Of a DNA stretch of 64,000 bases, positions 32,886 through 44,384 are shown one piece after another (position 1 is the stretch's first letter; every line of letters begins with the position of its first letter). Source of the DNA: Mikania micrantha (taxonomy: Eukaryota; Streptophyta; Magnoliopsida; Asterales; Asteraceae). The notes below the pieces were generated by a model. It made no database searches. It was given only the letters and a program-made list of their open reading frames with translations, and was not told the origin of the DNA. The position numbers and the translations under genes were made by a program. Where the stretch lies: NCBI GenBank assembly GCA_009363875.1, contig CM018688.1, positions 62,349,001 through 62,413,000 of the forward strand, written 5' to 3'.

Positions 32886-33348
32886 ATGAGTTATGATTTG
32901 CATCCGGGTTCAATTGTTGACGATGTTTTGTTTCTTGTATATTCACACTGGGCACACGATATATTTAATAACAAAGTGCTCACAAAGTTTGTTTTGAGGC
33001 GTGCTGATCAATTTTTTTTCATCGCTTAACACCAACCCTATTACAGACAATGTTAAACGTTACGTTGACATTGCTGGTTTTGATGGAGTAATTGATTCCG
33101 GCTACTGGAACCCTGATCATGGTCTACTGGAAGCACTTATCGAAAGATGGCCTTTTGAAACGCACACATCTCATCTGCCAATAGGTGAAGTGATGGTAAC
33201 CTTGGAAGACGCTAATGTTTTGTAAGGCTTACCTAATGAAGGTGGAGTTGTTTCTGGCTATGAACAACCGTCTTCCCTTGCTGATCGTATCATTAGATGT
33301 AACACCTTGTTAGGTTTGACACATAACGAACACGATTTTAAAGGAAAT
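32886..33348 (+). pseudogene. Plant mobile domain protein, 5' part, broken
   Basis: Starts MSYDLHPGSIVDDVLF at 32886. A frameshift in a run of eight T's (33008-33015) leads into the frame at 33001-33225, which has RYVDIAGFDGVIDSG, LLEALIERWPFETHTSHLP and IGEVMVTLEDANVL. A stop at 33223-33225 then precedes GLPNEGGVVSGYEQP. ERW..ETHTSHLP..E..VTLED and GLP are hallmarks of the aminotransferase-like plant mobile domain (PF10536), common in MULE-carried genes and MAIN-like proteins. The frame is cut by a solo LTR at 33349 and resumes at 39294. Confidence 0.82.
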
Positions 33349-33717
33349 TGTGACAACCAGTATATGTGCAACAATTAGTTCTGAAATCTAAGGGTGTATA
33401 CGACAACAACGGAGAAGACTATAGTACGAGAGTGACGATAACGATACAAACGTCTTGTAAGGGAAAGCAATGAAACAAACCTGATAGGATAACATCTTGG
33501 GAATCAATCCAACGAGATACTCAGATGGGTGTCGATCCATGTTAGTATGTTGTCAGATATGATACATCAAATGATATCTTTACAGTACAAAACCTTGTCA
33601 GAAGAATTTGGCAAACGTTATCTTTGTATGAGTGACGATTCATACTAAAGCATACTTGAGTCTTGTACCTCTGACAAAAAATAAAAACTATGTTAACCAA
33701 AATTTTAACACGCACAC

Positions 33718-33850
33718 TCATTCATACGAATGGGCTTTCATTCGTACCAATAAGTCATAATTAGTGAAGCTTTTCAACCACAGAGCCATTCGGACGAATG
33801 AGAGTCATTCGTATGAATGACCCACTCGTGCGACAGCACATGTATAAAAG
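33718..33850 (+). promoter_or_regulatory. CATTCG palindrome array plus TATA box
   Basis: CATTCATACGAATG, CATTCGTACC, CATTCGGACGAATG and CATTCGTATGAATG occur within 120 bp and are followed within 10 bp by TATAAAAG (33843-33850), about 500 bp inside the LTR. The arrangement suggests an upstream activating array and core promoter; no direct evidence of activity. Confidence 0.5.
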
Positions 33851-34027
33851 CAATACTTACGTTTTTCCAACTCAATTATCACCCAACTCACTCAACCGAA
33901 ACCCTATTCGCCCCTCTTGAATTTTCGGTCATTTCTTCATGAAATCGGACCATTCTAGCTTCCAAATTGTGTATATTTCATCCCCATCATCTTCATTTCA
34001 AAATTTCAACCATTTCCAAGCCATTCC

Positions 34028-36864
34028 TGTGACACCCGGCAATTTCAGGTAAATTGCAACTAATACACTCTATGTATTTCACATTCATACTTGTTGCATT
34101 TCATTTAATTATGTTTAATTAGATGAGCTGAACACAAACAATTGCGAAATGATAGTTCGAGGAACTATCGAATCGTACATTGCACATTGGTTTTGGAAAC
34201 CAAGTGTGGCAAACACAAACACTAACACAAAACAATAATCAGGGGAATTATTGAATTGTGCGCTACACGTTGATTATGATTAATCAAGCGTACAAACACT
34301 TCGTAAAACACGAACACAAACGATCACCGATAATTCGAGGAATTATCGAAACACACACGAGTCTTACGAACGTTGGTGAACAAACCATTGAACAATAATA
34401 AAAGTTCAAACAATGATAAACGATGAGTTATAAGCATGAAATAATCGAAAAATGGGTCGAAACAATTAAAATGGGCCAATTGGGCTCATTCTGCATGCCA
34501 GGTGGTACGCCTAGGACCAAGGTTTCGGTCTAGGCGGTACGCCCGGCACCAGGCGCTACGCCCGGGATGCGACTCCCACTTGGGGCTATGCGCGCGGATG
34601 AACTAGAAGCCAATTTGATTATTTTAATCCAGGCACTACGCCCGGACTCGCGCACCCACGCTAGGCTATGCGCCTGGTAGCTGCAGATGCTAAAAATCAC
34701 TTTAACACTCAACCTAGCTTAACCATAATCATTTATATCCTATTCCTTCGGCCAGAGCACCTAAATATCGAGCAAACCAACCCCTTTCTTCATCATTTGG
34801 CCAGAAGACTCCATTGTTGAAGCTTTGAAGCTCCTAGGAAGCCATTGGAGCAAGAAGGAAGCTTGGGAAGCTTGTTTTCTTCATCACCATCACTTGAACC
34901 TCTTAGGAAATCATTCTCAGAAGGTTTTAGAGTTGCCAAGCACCTGTTCCAGCTTCATCCCAGTGTTTTATAGCCTTCTAAGGTAGTTTTATATGCTTAT
35001 CTAGTGTTAGATCGAATATGCAATGGGTGAAAACCCACATGCATGAACATCCACCCACATGCAACTCCATGTGGCTCTTGTGCACGAAATTTGTTGGTGT
35101 TCTTGTATGATTTTGATATAGATCTACTGATTTTAGAATGTAGGATTGATGGGATTGAGTTTTGATAAGTTATTTTGATGATTTTGTAGAACTTGCCATG
35201 AAAGGAAACTTTTATGTTGCATGTTGTAGATTTGTGACGATCTAGACATGTTAGACATGCCTAGATGTTGTCAAATGCATATTGAAGTGTTTAGAAACAC
35301 ATTTGGGTAATTGATTTTGTGAAAATATGATTTTTTGATAAACTTTCTATATATGGAAACTTTTGTAAATCGAAAGACGAGTTTTGATGTTTTGGTGAAC
35401 TTGGATTATTGAAATATGTTTAAAAATGATTTCTAAGCATATTGGAAACTTGAATTTGTGAAAACGAGTTTTTAAACGGATACTTTCCAAATAAGGAAAC
35501 TTTATTTGGGCAAAATGCCATAAACGATGATTTATGTGTAAACGATATGTTTTAAGTATCTAAACATGTTTTTACAAACATACTAGAGTTGTTAATTTTA
35601 TGAAATGGGATTTCCTAACTATACTTTCCAAAAATAGAAACTTCCTAAATATGGAAAGTTTCCCGAAACGGAAACGTTACGATTTTCGAAACATGACTTA
35701 TGTGGAAGTGTCACAGTTAGAGTCATAGGATGCATATTGGTGTCTTACTTGCATCAAGACACATTACACGGACTTAACAAAACAAACGTGTCACCAACGA
35801 TTCGTCGAGTCAGCACAAGTCAACACACACTCGGTTGAGCACACCGACACTTGGAGTTGTATGGGATACGACACACCACAAAACACATACTCACACCTAT
35901 ATGGTTATAGGTGCTTGCTAGCAGGACTGCTAACACTCGCAGGTAGCGAAAACACATAAACCGGAACTGCTTTACCAGGTGAGTTCACGGCCCCTTTTTA
36001 CATTTTCTACCTTTGGGGGAGAAAACATTGCATTACAACTGTTTTGAACAACAACTCTTTTTATTTACATATGAACATGCTTTATCACTATATGTATATG
36101 TGTGGACCACATCACAACTAAAAGTCCTCGCGATACTCCACAGACCGTTGGTAGCGCGTAGCGCCTAGCGTGGTAATCTTGAATAGTACTATTTGGGCAT
36201 GACAAGCCACACCCATCGCGCCAGGGAGGCCAACCCGACTGGAGGTCGGAATGGGTGCAATATTGACCAACACACTTTGCCATTGTCTTGTGATGGACAT
36301 GGCGGGAGGCACAACTGTCAGCTACGGTACGAACCCGCATATAATATAACTGTATTGACTAGCTATCAATCGATACTCCATTGTAATGATATGTAAATCA
36401 ATAATATAACATGGGATGTTTACTGCTTACGAAAAACCTGTGCTCTCACCAACCATTGTGTTGACTTTTTTACTTGCATTTTTCTCAGGTAACTAAGGCA
36501 AGCGCACGAGGAATCTAGGACGCTAGGCTGGAGTCGCATGCATCTACATAGTGCTTTAGGCCTTGAGAACATTATCATTTTGTTATGTCATGTGTTGTTA
36601 ATCTTCTTTAATCGCTTTCGCAAACTTTAAACTTATGTTATTCTGAAAACTATTTTATTAACTCTTCCGCAACTTATGAACTATATCTGTTTTGATATTA
36701 TTAAACGTCTGCAACTCTGATTTTACAAAAACTGTTTTATCCAAGTTATTGGATGTACGTATGCAACCAGACATGTAGGTCTCGCAACTGTGTGACCGGA
36801 GACTGTGATCCTGACAATCTGTTGCTCGCACCCCAGAAGGGACGGGATTTCTCGGGGTGCGACA
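34028..36864 (+). mobile_element. Solo LTR, Gypsy type, plus orientation
   Basis: 2837 bp from TGTGACACCCGG to CGGGGTGCGACA, with exact target duplication ATTCC at 34023-34027 and 36865-36869. It lies inside the solo LTR at 33349-39293 and is related, in opposite orientation, to 1659-5895. It includes GCGGTACGCC-type motifs at 34499-34680 and GGTGAGTTCACGGCCCC near 35979. Confidence 0.9.
34499..34680 (+). promoter_or_regulatory. GCGGTACGCC motif array in U3
   Basis: Motifs AGGTGGTACGCCTAGG, AGGCGGTACGCCCGG, AGGCGCTACGCCCGG, AGGCACTACGCCCGG and TAGGCTATGCGCCTGG, about 470-650 bp inside the LTR. A weak TATA-like TTTATATCC follows near 34732. Confidence 0.45.
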
Positions 36865-37014
36865 ATTCCGGTCAAACACGAGCTACATAGTGAGTATTAG
36901 CACCGATCATTTGCACCAAAACACTACAAAACATTTTGCCATCATTTTTGGAAGTAAAAACACTACAAACAACCCACAATTTCAAAAATGGCGTTCTTGG
37001 TGAATCTACAGGAG

Positions 37015-37255
37015 AATGAGCCGCACGAAGGGCTCATTCGTACAAATAGGACACCCCATTCGCCTGAGAAACTCATCCAGATGAACCTCTGGGCGAATGA
37101 GCAACTTCACGAATGAAATGGACTCAGTCGCATGAGCCCACCATACGAATGAAGCCCTATTCGTACGAATGGATCACCAGAATGGAAGTAGGCATTCACA
37201 TCATTCCATTCGTGTGAATGAGAGTCATTCGCACGAATAGGCCATTCGTACCAAG
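37015..37255 (+). repeat. Second CATTCG/CGAATG cluster
   Basis: About ten CATTCG or CGAATG motifs, several paired as CATTCGTACGAATGG-like palindromes, in the 3' half of the solo LTR at 33349-39293. Confidence 0.6.
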
Positions 37256-39293
37256 AGGAGACCAAAATGGTTAAGTGTTGAACGTCCTATCAAACACTCT
37301 TCTTAACGATAAAACTGAACCTTAGACCAAATTTTAAAACTAATCAAATAAGAACAATATGAAAACTTTCCAAAATCACATCAAGAAACAAAACACTCAA
37401 CCACTCAACATTTAACTAACCAATAAAATACACAGGATTGAAAGCGAGTGAATAACATCGAGTGGTGCATTGACGACCCATAATCACAGGTGAGTTCATA
37501 CACCCCTTTTTCAATTTTTTGCCTTCGAAATCATTTGGGGCTGAGAACATGAAACCTCTTATTCGAATGTTATTCGAATAAGAGTTATTTTCAAATAATT
37601 CAATTGAAGAAATCCTTTTGAAATCTCTTATTTGAATGCTAATCGAATAAGTGTATTTAAACAGTTTTACTGAGCATTCATCGCTCCCTTTCAACTTTTC
37701 AAACGCAAACAACTAATAATTTCCGAGGGTCCAAACACAATTCACCAAGGAAGTGTCCGTTGATCATAACAGTTTGAGGCTGTGTGCCCAACCAAGAGGT
37801 GAACGGACACGAGTCGTCAGAATTTTGTTAGTGTACAATCGAAAACATACGTCTTCATAAGGATAATCATCCAACAATTACAAGTTTAGTAGGGTGTCTG
37901 CCTAGAGTAATTCACAAGAGCATGTGCCCACAAAACATACACGTCAAGAATTCAAGTAGGAATTCTCAAGTAAGTCCCTTATTCTAGAGTCATTTACCAT
38001 TAGTTGACATGGGTCAACCGACGGTAACGTAGATGGTACCATAGGTCTAACTAACCTCCAGAGCTGAGGCTGGTGCATTACGCGAACAAGTACAAAGGTC
38101 AATTCTCATGGATCTGATCAACCATGAGCATATCAGTTAGGTTTGGTAAATGATCACATGTGTGACATTATGGACAGACCACACTAATAAACTAATTCAC
38201 TAACCTATTTCAAGGCTTTCAAAACAAACACTTTTCAAGGAAGCGCGTGAGCGACTTAAACATCGGTTCAAGCCAATCAGAGTTAGAACAATAGGAAAGG
38301 AGTGTAAACATTGTGATTTCAATTAAACAAAACAAATCAAGTTTTTTCTATATCAGGAGACAAAGCATACACTCTTTCCTCAAGACATTTCTTTTTTTTT
38401 CAAAACGTTTGTCGTGACGAATAGAATTGCAGAAGTGGAGGAATCTGATTTCCATTAAGGATATCATCGAGGATTACCGGAGGAGTGGTGAGCTGGCGGC
38501 CGAGCCTTGGCTCTACGCATGCCCTATATATAAACTACCTTCGATGATTTGGGATAGTGTCAGTAATGAGGTTTAGGCTAAACACTTGTGCGAGCCATTC
38601 GCATTTTTTTAACACCATTTTCTAAATCATTTACAAACCAAGAGATTCCTGATTTCAGGGGTAAACAGACAGAAACACGTTTGGGAAATGTTTTTAGACA
38701 AATGTGGGAGTCCATTTCCATTTCCAACATAAGTGAACTCTCAATATTTCATTACTTTACTATCGTAGGATGTCGGAGTTGTGCTACATTGCCTTCTTGA
38801 GACATCTTGGGGCAGTGATGATAATGCGGTCCATAGAGTGAGCATGTCCAAACATGTCAAGCCTTTTACAAAACCTAATATTTTAAACTCGCGTGAACTC
38901 ACCAACCTAGTGTTGACAGATTTTACATGTTCTTAGGTGACGAACAGGAGTAAGCAGGATGACTTTTAGAGAGAGAAATATAGGATATATTAGAGGACCC
39001 TACAACTCCTGCATAAGATCTTACATGGCCTCATTGGCTACAAGATTCAAGACTTGGTCTTTCGCAATCAATTTTTGTGAAACATCTGGGTCATGCCCAA
39101 GATGTCCAAGTCAAGTTATAACAGAGTTAAATTATTAAAACAGTTGTAATTTGACTTTATTTTATCAATGTAAATTAGTGTTCTCATATTATCATGTGCT
39201 ATGTAAACAATCTGATCATTCCGATTCAATCATGCTCCGGGACTATTCAGCCCGATAGGTTTTCGATCCATCCCGCCGGCCCGGGGTGTGATA

Positions 39294-39504
39294 GAAATGC
39301 TATAAAATTAACAAGCATTTATAATCATTTAATTAATAATTTTCCTGAAAATGTATCAAACCCAACCTTCAATATGCTGTGAAATATATTAAAAATTTTA
39401 TAAAAACATTTCAGTTATTAAATAATCCGAATAAACAGATTTATTTCTTACTATCGATAAAAGCCAACCGTCACTCAAATATCCTAGAAAAACTTCCCTA
39501 AAAT
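39294..39504 (+). pseudogene. Plant mobile domain protein, continuation
   Basis: Directly after the target duplication the frame continues with AIKLTSIYNHLINNFPENV, which fits the position of the next plant-mobile-domain block. A stop occurs at 39380-39382, then a further open stretch runs to about 39500 and shows nothing recognisable. The rest of the gene is lost or displaced by the LTR at 39527. Confidence 0.65.
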
Positions 39505-39526
39505 CGGTATAAAGCTTGTTCAACAA

Positions 39527-42159
39527 TGTCACACCCCTAGATTACCACTAACGGCGTCAAGCCGTTGGGTGTGACATGGCAGGATCAGAAGCTCTTGTCA
39601 TATAAAACAATTCTATATGCTTTTGAAAATACGTCATTATATTACCAAAATTCAAAATAGTTCAAACATTAAGCAGCGGAAATGTAAATGTTTAAGAAGC
39701 GGATAATAAAGTTGACATTACACTGTCTACATTACATAATAAAATAAACTGTTTATCAAAAGTGAGGGTTTATGCATGCATGACTCCTTAAACTTGATTC
39801 CTTATGAGCCATCCTATTCTCATGCGTTGCGGTTACCACAGCTAAGATAAGAATAAGGGCCGTAAACTCACCTGAGTTGTAACTTAGTTGTTTGTGCGAA
39901 TGATTGTCCTTAACTGTCACCTATATCACATAGGTATTATGAGTCTGTGTTCGCATTTGTGTTCGTGTTTTGTGTTGGTCTAACCAGACCATCTTTGTGT
40001 CCAAAGAACTCTAAGTTGCCGTGTTTGTTCGTGTTTGACTGTGTTTGCAGTGTTGACTCAATGACCCGTTGGTGACTCGTTTGTTTTTCAGTGTTTGTTT
40101 AACGTGTGTTGAGTGTCGTGTATTGTATATATGCACGTAAGTTACGTTTAATGGATAACTTACAATTTATAGTAAGTTTCCATTTTTGGCAGGTTTCTAT
40201 TTTAGGTAAATTTACATAAAATTACATTTTAACAATTCTAGCATGCTCATTAATCCTAAGTGATCATGTTAGCGCATAGCACATTGTTATAAGTCATCAC
40301 CCAAGCATACTTTCCTTTTAAAGTTACGAAATATAGAAAGTTCCTATATTTAATATGTGTTGAATCATGCAAGCTTGCAAACTCCTTTATTTCATCATAA
40401 TATACCATTTACAAGCATATTTCACCCTTTAATCACGCCAATAGACCTTATTCTACAAAATCCCCAATTAAAGGTACTATTCTTAGTAAGTTACTACTTT
40501 TACCATGTCTTAACTCAACTATTCATAAACAACCCTTCATTTTATCAAAACATAGCATTTTAAATCATTTATCATCACACAACATGCTCAATAGTTCCAA
40601 TATATAGAAATTCCCAAATTACATTTTCCTTAAATGGAAGGTTTGTTAATAACTCCATTTTAATCAAAATCAAATCTTCCAAATGGATTAACAAGACCCT
40701 TAACATCATCAAAACAACTTATATAAAACCAAATTCAACATGCATGACCAAATTTCTAGACAAAAGTTTCTAAAAATAGAAATATATGAACCAATTCCCC
40801 CATTTTATCATTTTAATCAATTTATCAAGTTCATATCACACACACTAACCTTTAATCAACCTTTAATCACATCAAATATGTCTAAATCATCACAAATCAA
40901 TATTGCTTAACATAAAAGTTACTATTTTTAGTAACATGCATCAGTAATCGTTATTTCTTCAAATCTAACCCTTCCTATGCGTTCGTATCATCATTCATAT
41001 GCAAGAATCATCATATTAACATACATAATATGTTCAAACTATCATTTAACACACTATTGTATCATCAAAGTTACTATTAATAGCAATATGCACAAATCTC
41101 ATCAATATGGAAACAAAATTCACCATAGATCATTCTATTAGCTTAAATCAGTCATCATGACTTCAAATATCAGTGTTCAAGTTGTAAAAGTTCGTGCATG
41201 TGACCACATTGAGGTTGCGTATGTGTATCAAAGGTTGCAGGTGAGTGTTAATGGTGTTTTAGTGCAAGATTAGTGCAAATAGGCTACAAGGACTACCTCA
41301 CAAGGCTCAAAAGACTGAGATGGAGGCAAATCATTTGGTGGGTGGCCTTGAGAGCTGCTGTGGATGTTCTCCCCAGCTGGTACAAGGCAATGGTGGAGAT
41401 TGATGGTTCCTTTTAGCTCCTTTCTATATTTCAATCTTCAAGTCCTCAAAGAAATGAGAATTAATGGCTTCCAGATGTTGTGGAAGGTGGTTTAGAGTGG
41501 GTTTAGTCTAGTTTGGTGCTTCGGAGGTGAGGGTTAAGAGTGACAGAAATGAGTTTGAGTTGGCTTTTATAAAGTTTTGCATTCTGTGAGGTGTCGCGTA
41601 CCGCCACCAGAGCCCTCAGTGGGTCTTGGCGTACCGCCAAGATTAAAATAATCATGTTCTCTCCCGAGACATGCCTCGTGCCGCCTAGTGGAAGTTGATC
41701 GGTCGTGGCGTACCGTGATGAGTTTCGGAGGAATTCAAATTGTCCCACCCACCTTTGCGTACCGCCAAGGATCTCGCCAGGGTCCTTGGCGTATTGCTAA
41801 GGGTGCTGATTTGGCTCGATGGCCCATTTTCATTATTTCCATACATTTTTCGTCTGTTTTTCGTTATCGTTTATCGTTTCTCCACTTTTGTCCTGATTTT
41901 GTTCGTCATTTGATTACATATTGTTCAATTGTTGTTTAATTACATAAATTATTTGATGCTTTCACCAAAGTTCGTCATTTCAAGACACGTGTGCGTGTTT
42001 TCGATAATTCACTGCATTATCGTTCAATTGTCCGTGTTTGGACTATTGTGCCACGTGTCATACTAAATTAAACCAATTCTAGTGCCACGTATGAAATAAT
42101 AAATTACATTATTATTTAATTATAGTAAATGCTCACCTTGAAAATTACGAGGTGTCACA
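39527..42159 (-). mobile_element. Solo LTR without clean target duplication
   Basis: 2633 bp from TGTCACACCCCTAG to CGAGGTGTCACA. The GTAAACTCACCTG block near 39861 is antisense to that in the plus-oriented LTRs, so the LTR is on the minus strand. In element sense it has GGCGGTACGCC motifs at 41590-41800 followed by TATA CTTTATAAAAG at 41564-41574. The flanking bases are AACAA and AACCC, not a duplication, so it may come from recombination between elements or mark a rearranged border. Confidence 0.75.
41564..41800 (-). promoter_or_regulatory. GGCGGTACGCC array plus TATA box
   Basis: Element-sense copies of GGCGGTACGC-type motifs at about 41595, 41628, 41705, 41757 and 41788, then CTTTATAAAAG at 41564-41574. 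The TATA box stands about 15-20 bp beyond the last motif, 360-600 bp inside the LTR. Confidence 0.5.
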
Positions 42160-42579
42160 AACCCTTAGATACGCGAGTAGCAAAATAGGGCCTCCCCATT
42201 ATTATAAAACTCAATAGCATCCCGGGACAACATATGAGACTTATTGTTTTCTGGTTCATCTACCATATGGGCTTTTCGGTTGGATGGGAATGATATTGTT
42301 CATCAACTGATTCTTTTTTATGTGGTTTTGACATTGTGTAAGGAAGGAAAGCTATGTTGATGGAATAAGAGGGATGTATTTATTGGAAATGTTTCAAGGT
42401 GTAGCCTCTATATATAGCATGGAATGAGAGGGATTTCACTATTGAAATACTTTTTAATTTTTTTATGTTTTACAGACAACAAAATCAAATAAATACGACA
42501 CTAGTGCATAAAGTGTCTAAAAATTAATACATTATAATTTAAACATAAATAATACACATATTAAAACCCATAATCATTG
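42160..42579. other. No assigned gene
   Basis: On the minus strand a short open stretch near 42180-42290 lies downstream of the MULE fragment but matches no family I recognise. 42400-42560 is A/T-rich without structure. Confidence 0.35.
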
Positions 42580-42896
42580 TTAACGGTTAGGATATCTATT
42601 GATCGTATGTCCGAGTTTCGTGCATAATCCACACAAACGAGGCCTATTTTCTTTAGGATAATGGTGATCCATCTCATTATGTATGCTTCTTGCTCTCCTT
42701 ATGCCTCTTAAAACACTTATCCTTGATGTATCTCCGCGTATTCTCCAATCAGCTTCTCTCCAATGATCAATGTGACTAAGTGGGTTAAAATGGACGTCAT
42801 ATTGTGCCCGATAAGTAGCTATATGAAATCTGTAGTTCGCAATGTCATGAGGTTGATCACCCTCCAGTGATAGAATGCGATGACACTTTATATCAA
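42580..42896 (-). pseudogene. Second MULE transposase C-terminal fragment, inverted
   Basis: A minus-strand frame with YRAQYDVHFNPLSHIDHW, READWRIRGDTSRIS, RRARSIHNEMDHHYP and a knuckle CGLCTKLGHTINRY whose last zinc ligand Cys is Tyr, ending at the stop at 42580-42582. It is clearly homologous to the fragment at 31557-32162 (YKAQYD, WRIKAD, LHNEMD, CGICKQVGH) but diverged, so it is a second old copy and not a recent duplication. Confidence 0.75.
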
Positions 42897-43291
42897 TTAG
42901 ACCAAAACTCTAGTGTTAGTGCTTACCCTGCACTAGGTCTATGGTTTTATTGTAAAAGGAATGATCGAGATTCCTAATACACTTAGGCCGATCATTCAGT
43001 CAAAAATCGTAAGGCGCATACTTGAAGAGTCAAGTTGACATAGTTGGGGTAAATGTACAAAGTTAGAAATTAGTGTTATAACAAACCCCAAAACTTGAGG
43101 ATTATGAATGTCATAATTGGTTATCGTAACCCTCTTGTATTATTGTGAACAGTAAATAGAGAGTTTAGCCAATTCACTGTTCATTAAATAAACAGGATCT
43201 CACATTCTAAATTAATTTTTTTAATGTGTCATAATTAATTTGGGATTTTACGAAGCATGAAATACTAAAACTTTTCTTTTGAATTTTATAG
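42897..43291. other. Leader of outer Copia element
   Basis: No gene. A/T-rich sequence ends immediately before the outer Copia gag start at 43292. The boundary with MULE sequence near 42900 is not marked by a recognisable LTR. Confidence 0.35.
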
Positions 43292-43554
43292 ATGTCTTTC
43301 CTTGATGCTACTAAACCTCATAGGATAAATCCTTTTCGAAATCAATTCAATGGGAGTAATTTTTCAACTTGGATGCATCACTTAAGAGAATTCCTAAGAA
43401 TAGAAGGACAATTGTATGCTTTGGATAACCACGTTACTCCTGAGCCACTAATAGGTTGCACCACATCTGAAAGGATGAAACATAATGGACATGAATGTGA
43501 GATAAAATATCTCATATTAACTTCGGGTTCTCCTGAATATGTGGATCAGCTTAT
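43292..43554 (+). pseudogene. Outer Copia gag, 5' part
   Basis: Starts MSFLDATKPHRINPF, the usual opening of one class of plant Copia gag, then NGSNFSTWMHHLREFLRIEG (DUF4219-like). The frame is open until the insertion of the Copia-like element after the target site CTTAT (43550-43554) and resumes at 60392 on the far side. Confidence 0.8.
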
Positions 43555-44147
43555 TTTTGGAATATAAGGACTGATGAACAAAATCAGTGAAGTCAAACCA
43601 TTGAGTAAAACCACGGATTGATTAAACAACGGATTACAAAAGTGGATCCCAAAACAACGGATTCAATAACCACTAATCCAACAACAACGGTTTATGAAGT
43701 TGATGGCATGCACTGAATAAGACAAAGACAACAACGAATTCAATAAACCGCTGAATGTCTTCCGCGGTTCTTCCACTAAAGACACAACAACTGATCACAA
43801 CCGCGGAGAACCATTAAAGACTTAGTTTTCCATCGTTGTTGACTTTTGTATTCAGTTGTTGTACACTTTTGTCTTATTTCAGTATCTGTACTTTGTCTGA
43901 TACCTGTCCTATTTTTGTTTGTCTTGTAACGTTCAATGTTGGGTATTTATCCCCCAACATACCCTGAATGAATTGAATTACTCTTCCCGAAAATTCCTTG
44001 TGTTGCTATTATATTTTCTCCCTTCCTAGCAAAAACTAAACAACTAAAATAACTAAGTGTTAAACTTTAGAGGGAGCACATACCAAGGCTTTGACAGTAG
44101 GTCTAAAGCCATTATTCCTGGTTAAATAGCTCCTACTATGTTCAACA
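43555..44147 (+). repeat. 5' LTR of Copia-like element
   Basis: Starts TTTTGGAATATA (first dinucleotide TG changed to TT; the 3' LTR has TGTTGGAATATA) and ends TTCAACA. About 9 percent different from the 3' LTR. Confidence 0.9.
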
Positions 44148-44149
44148 AT

Positions 44150-44162
44150 TGGTATCAGAGCC
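44150..44162 (+). promoter_or_regulatory. Primer-binding site, initiator Met tRNA
   Basis: TGGTATCAGAGCC, an exact match to the common plant initiator-Met primer-binding site, two bases after the LTR end. Confidence 0.92.
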
Positions 44163-44384
44163 TTCGTCCTTAGTCTTGGTTTAACCATCAAGTTTAAAAC
44201 TCAAAGCTCTCCCAGATATCAAGTTGTTTAGTTTTTCTCTCAAAACTGTGTTTGTTTTCTACAAAAACTGTGTTTCAAGTTCTGCAGGTGCTTGGTTCTG
44301 AACTAAACTTTGTTCAAGAACCATTCATACAAACCACCTTGAGAATTCATTCTTCTTTGATTTACTCATACTGTTTGTAACCAA

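Larger units (their letters stand above)
33349..39293 (+). mobile_element. Solo LTR splitting the plant-mobile-domain gene
   Basis: Begins TGTGACAACCAG and ends GGGGTGTGATA (terminal CA changed to TA). Target duplication GAAAT at 33344-33348 and 39294-39298, and the host reading frame resumes across it. Own length is about 3.1 kb after removing the nested LTR at 34028-36864. It carries CATTCG/CGAATG arrays at 33718-33836 and 37015-37255, a TATA box at 33843 and the GGTGAGTTCATACACCCC block near 37490-37507. Confidence 0.85.

Noticed and set aside
36065..36396. Overlapping frames around 36065-36396
   Set aside because: They lie inside a solo LTR and have no recognisable domain.
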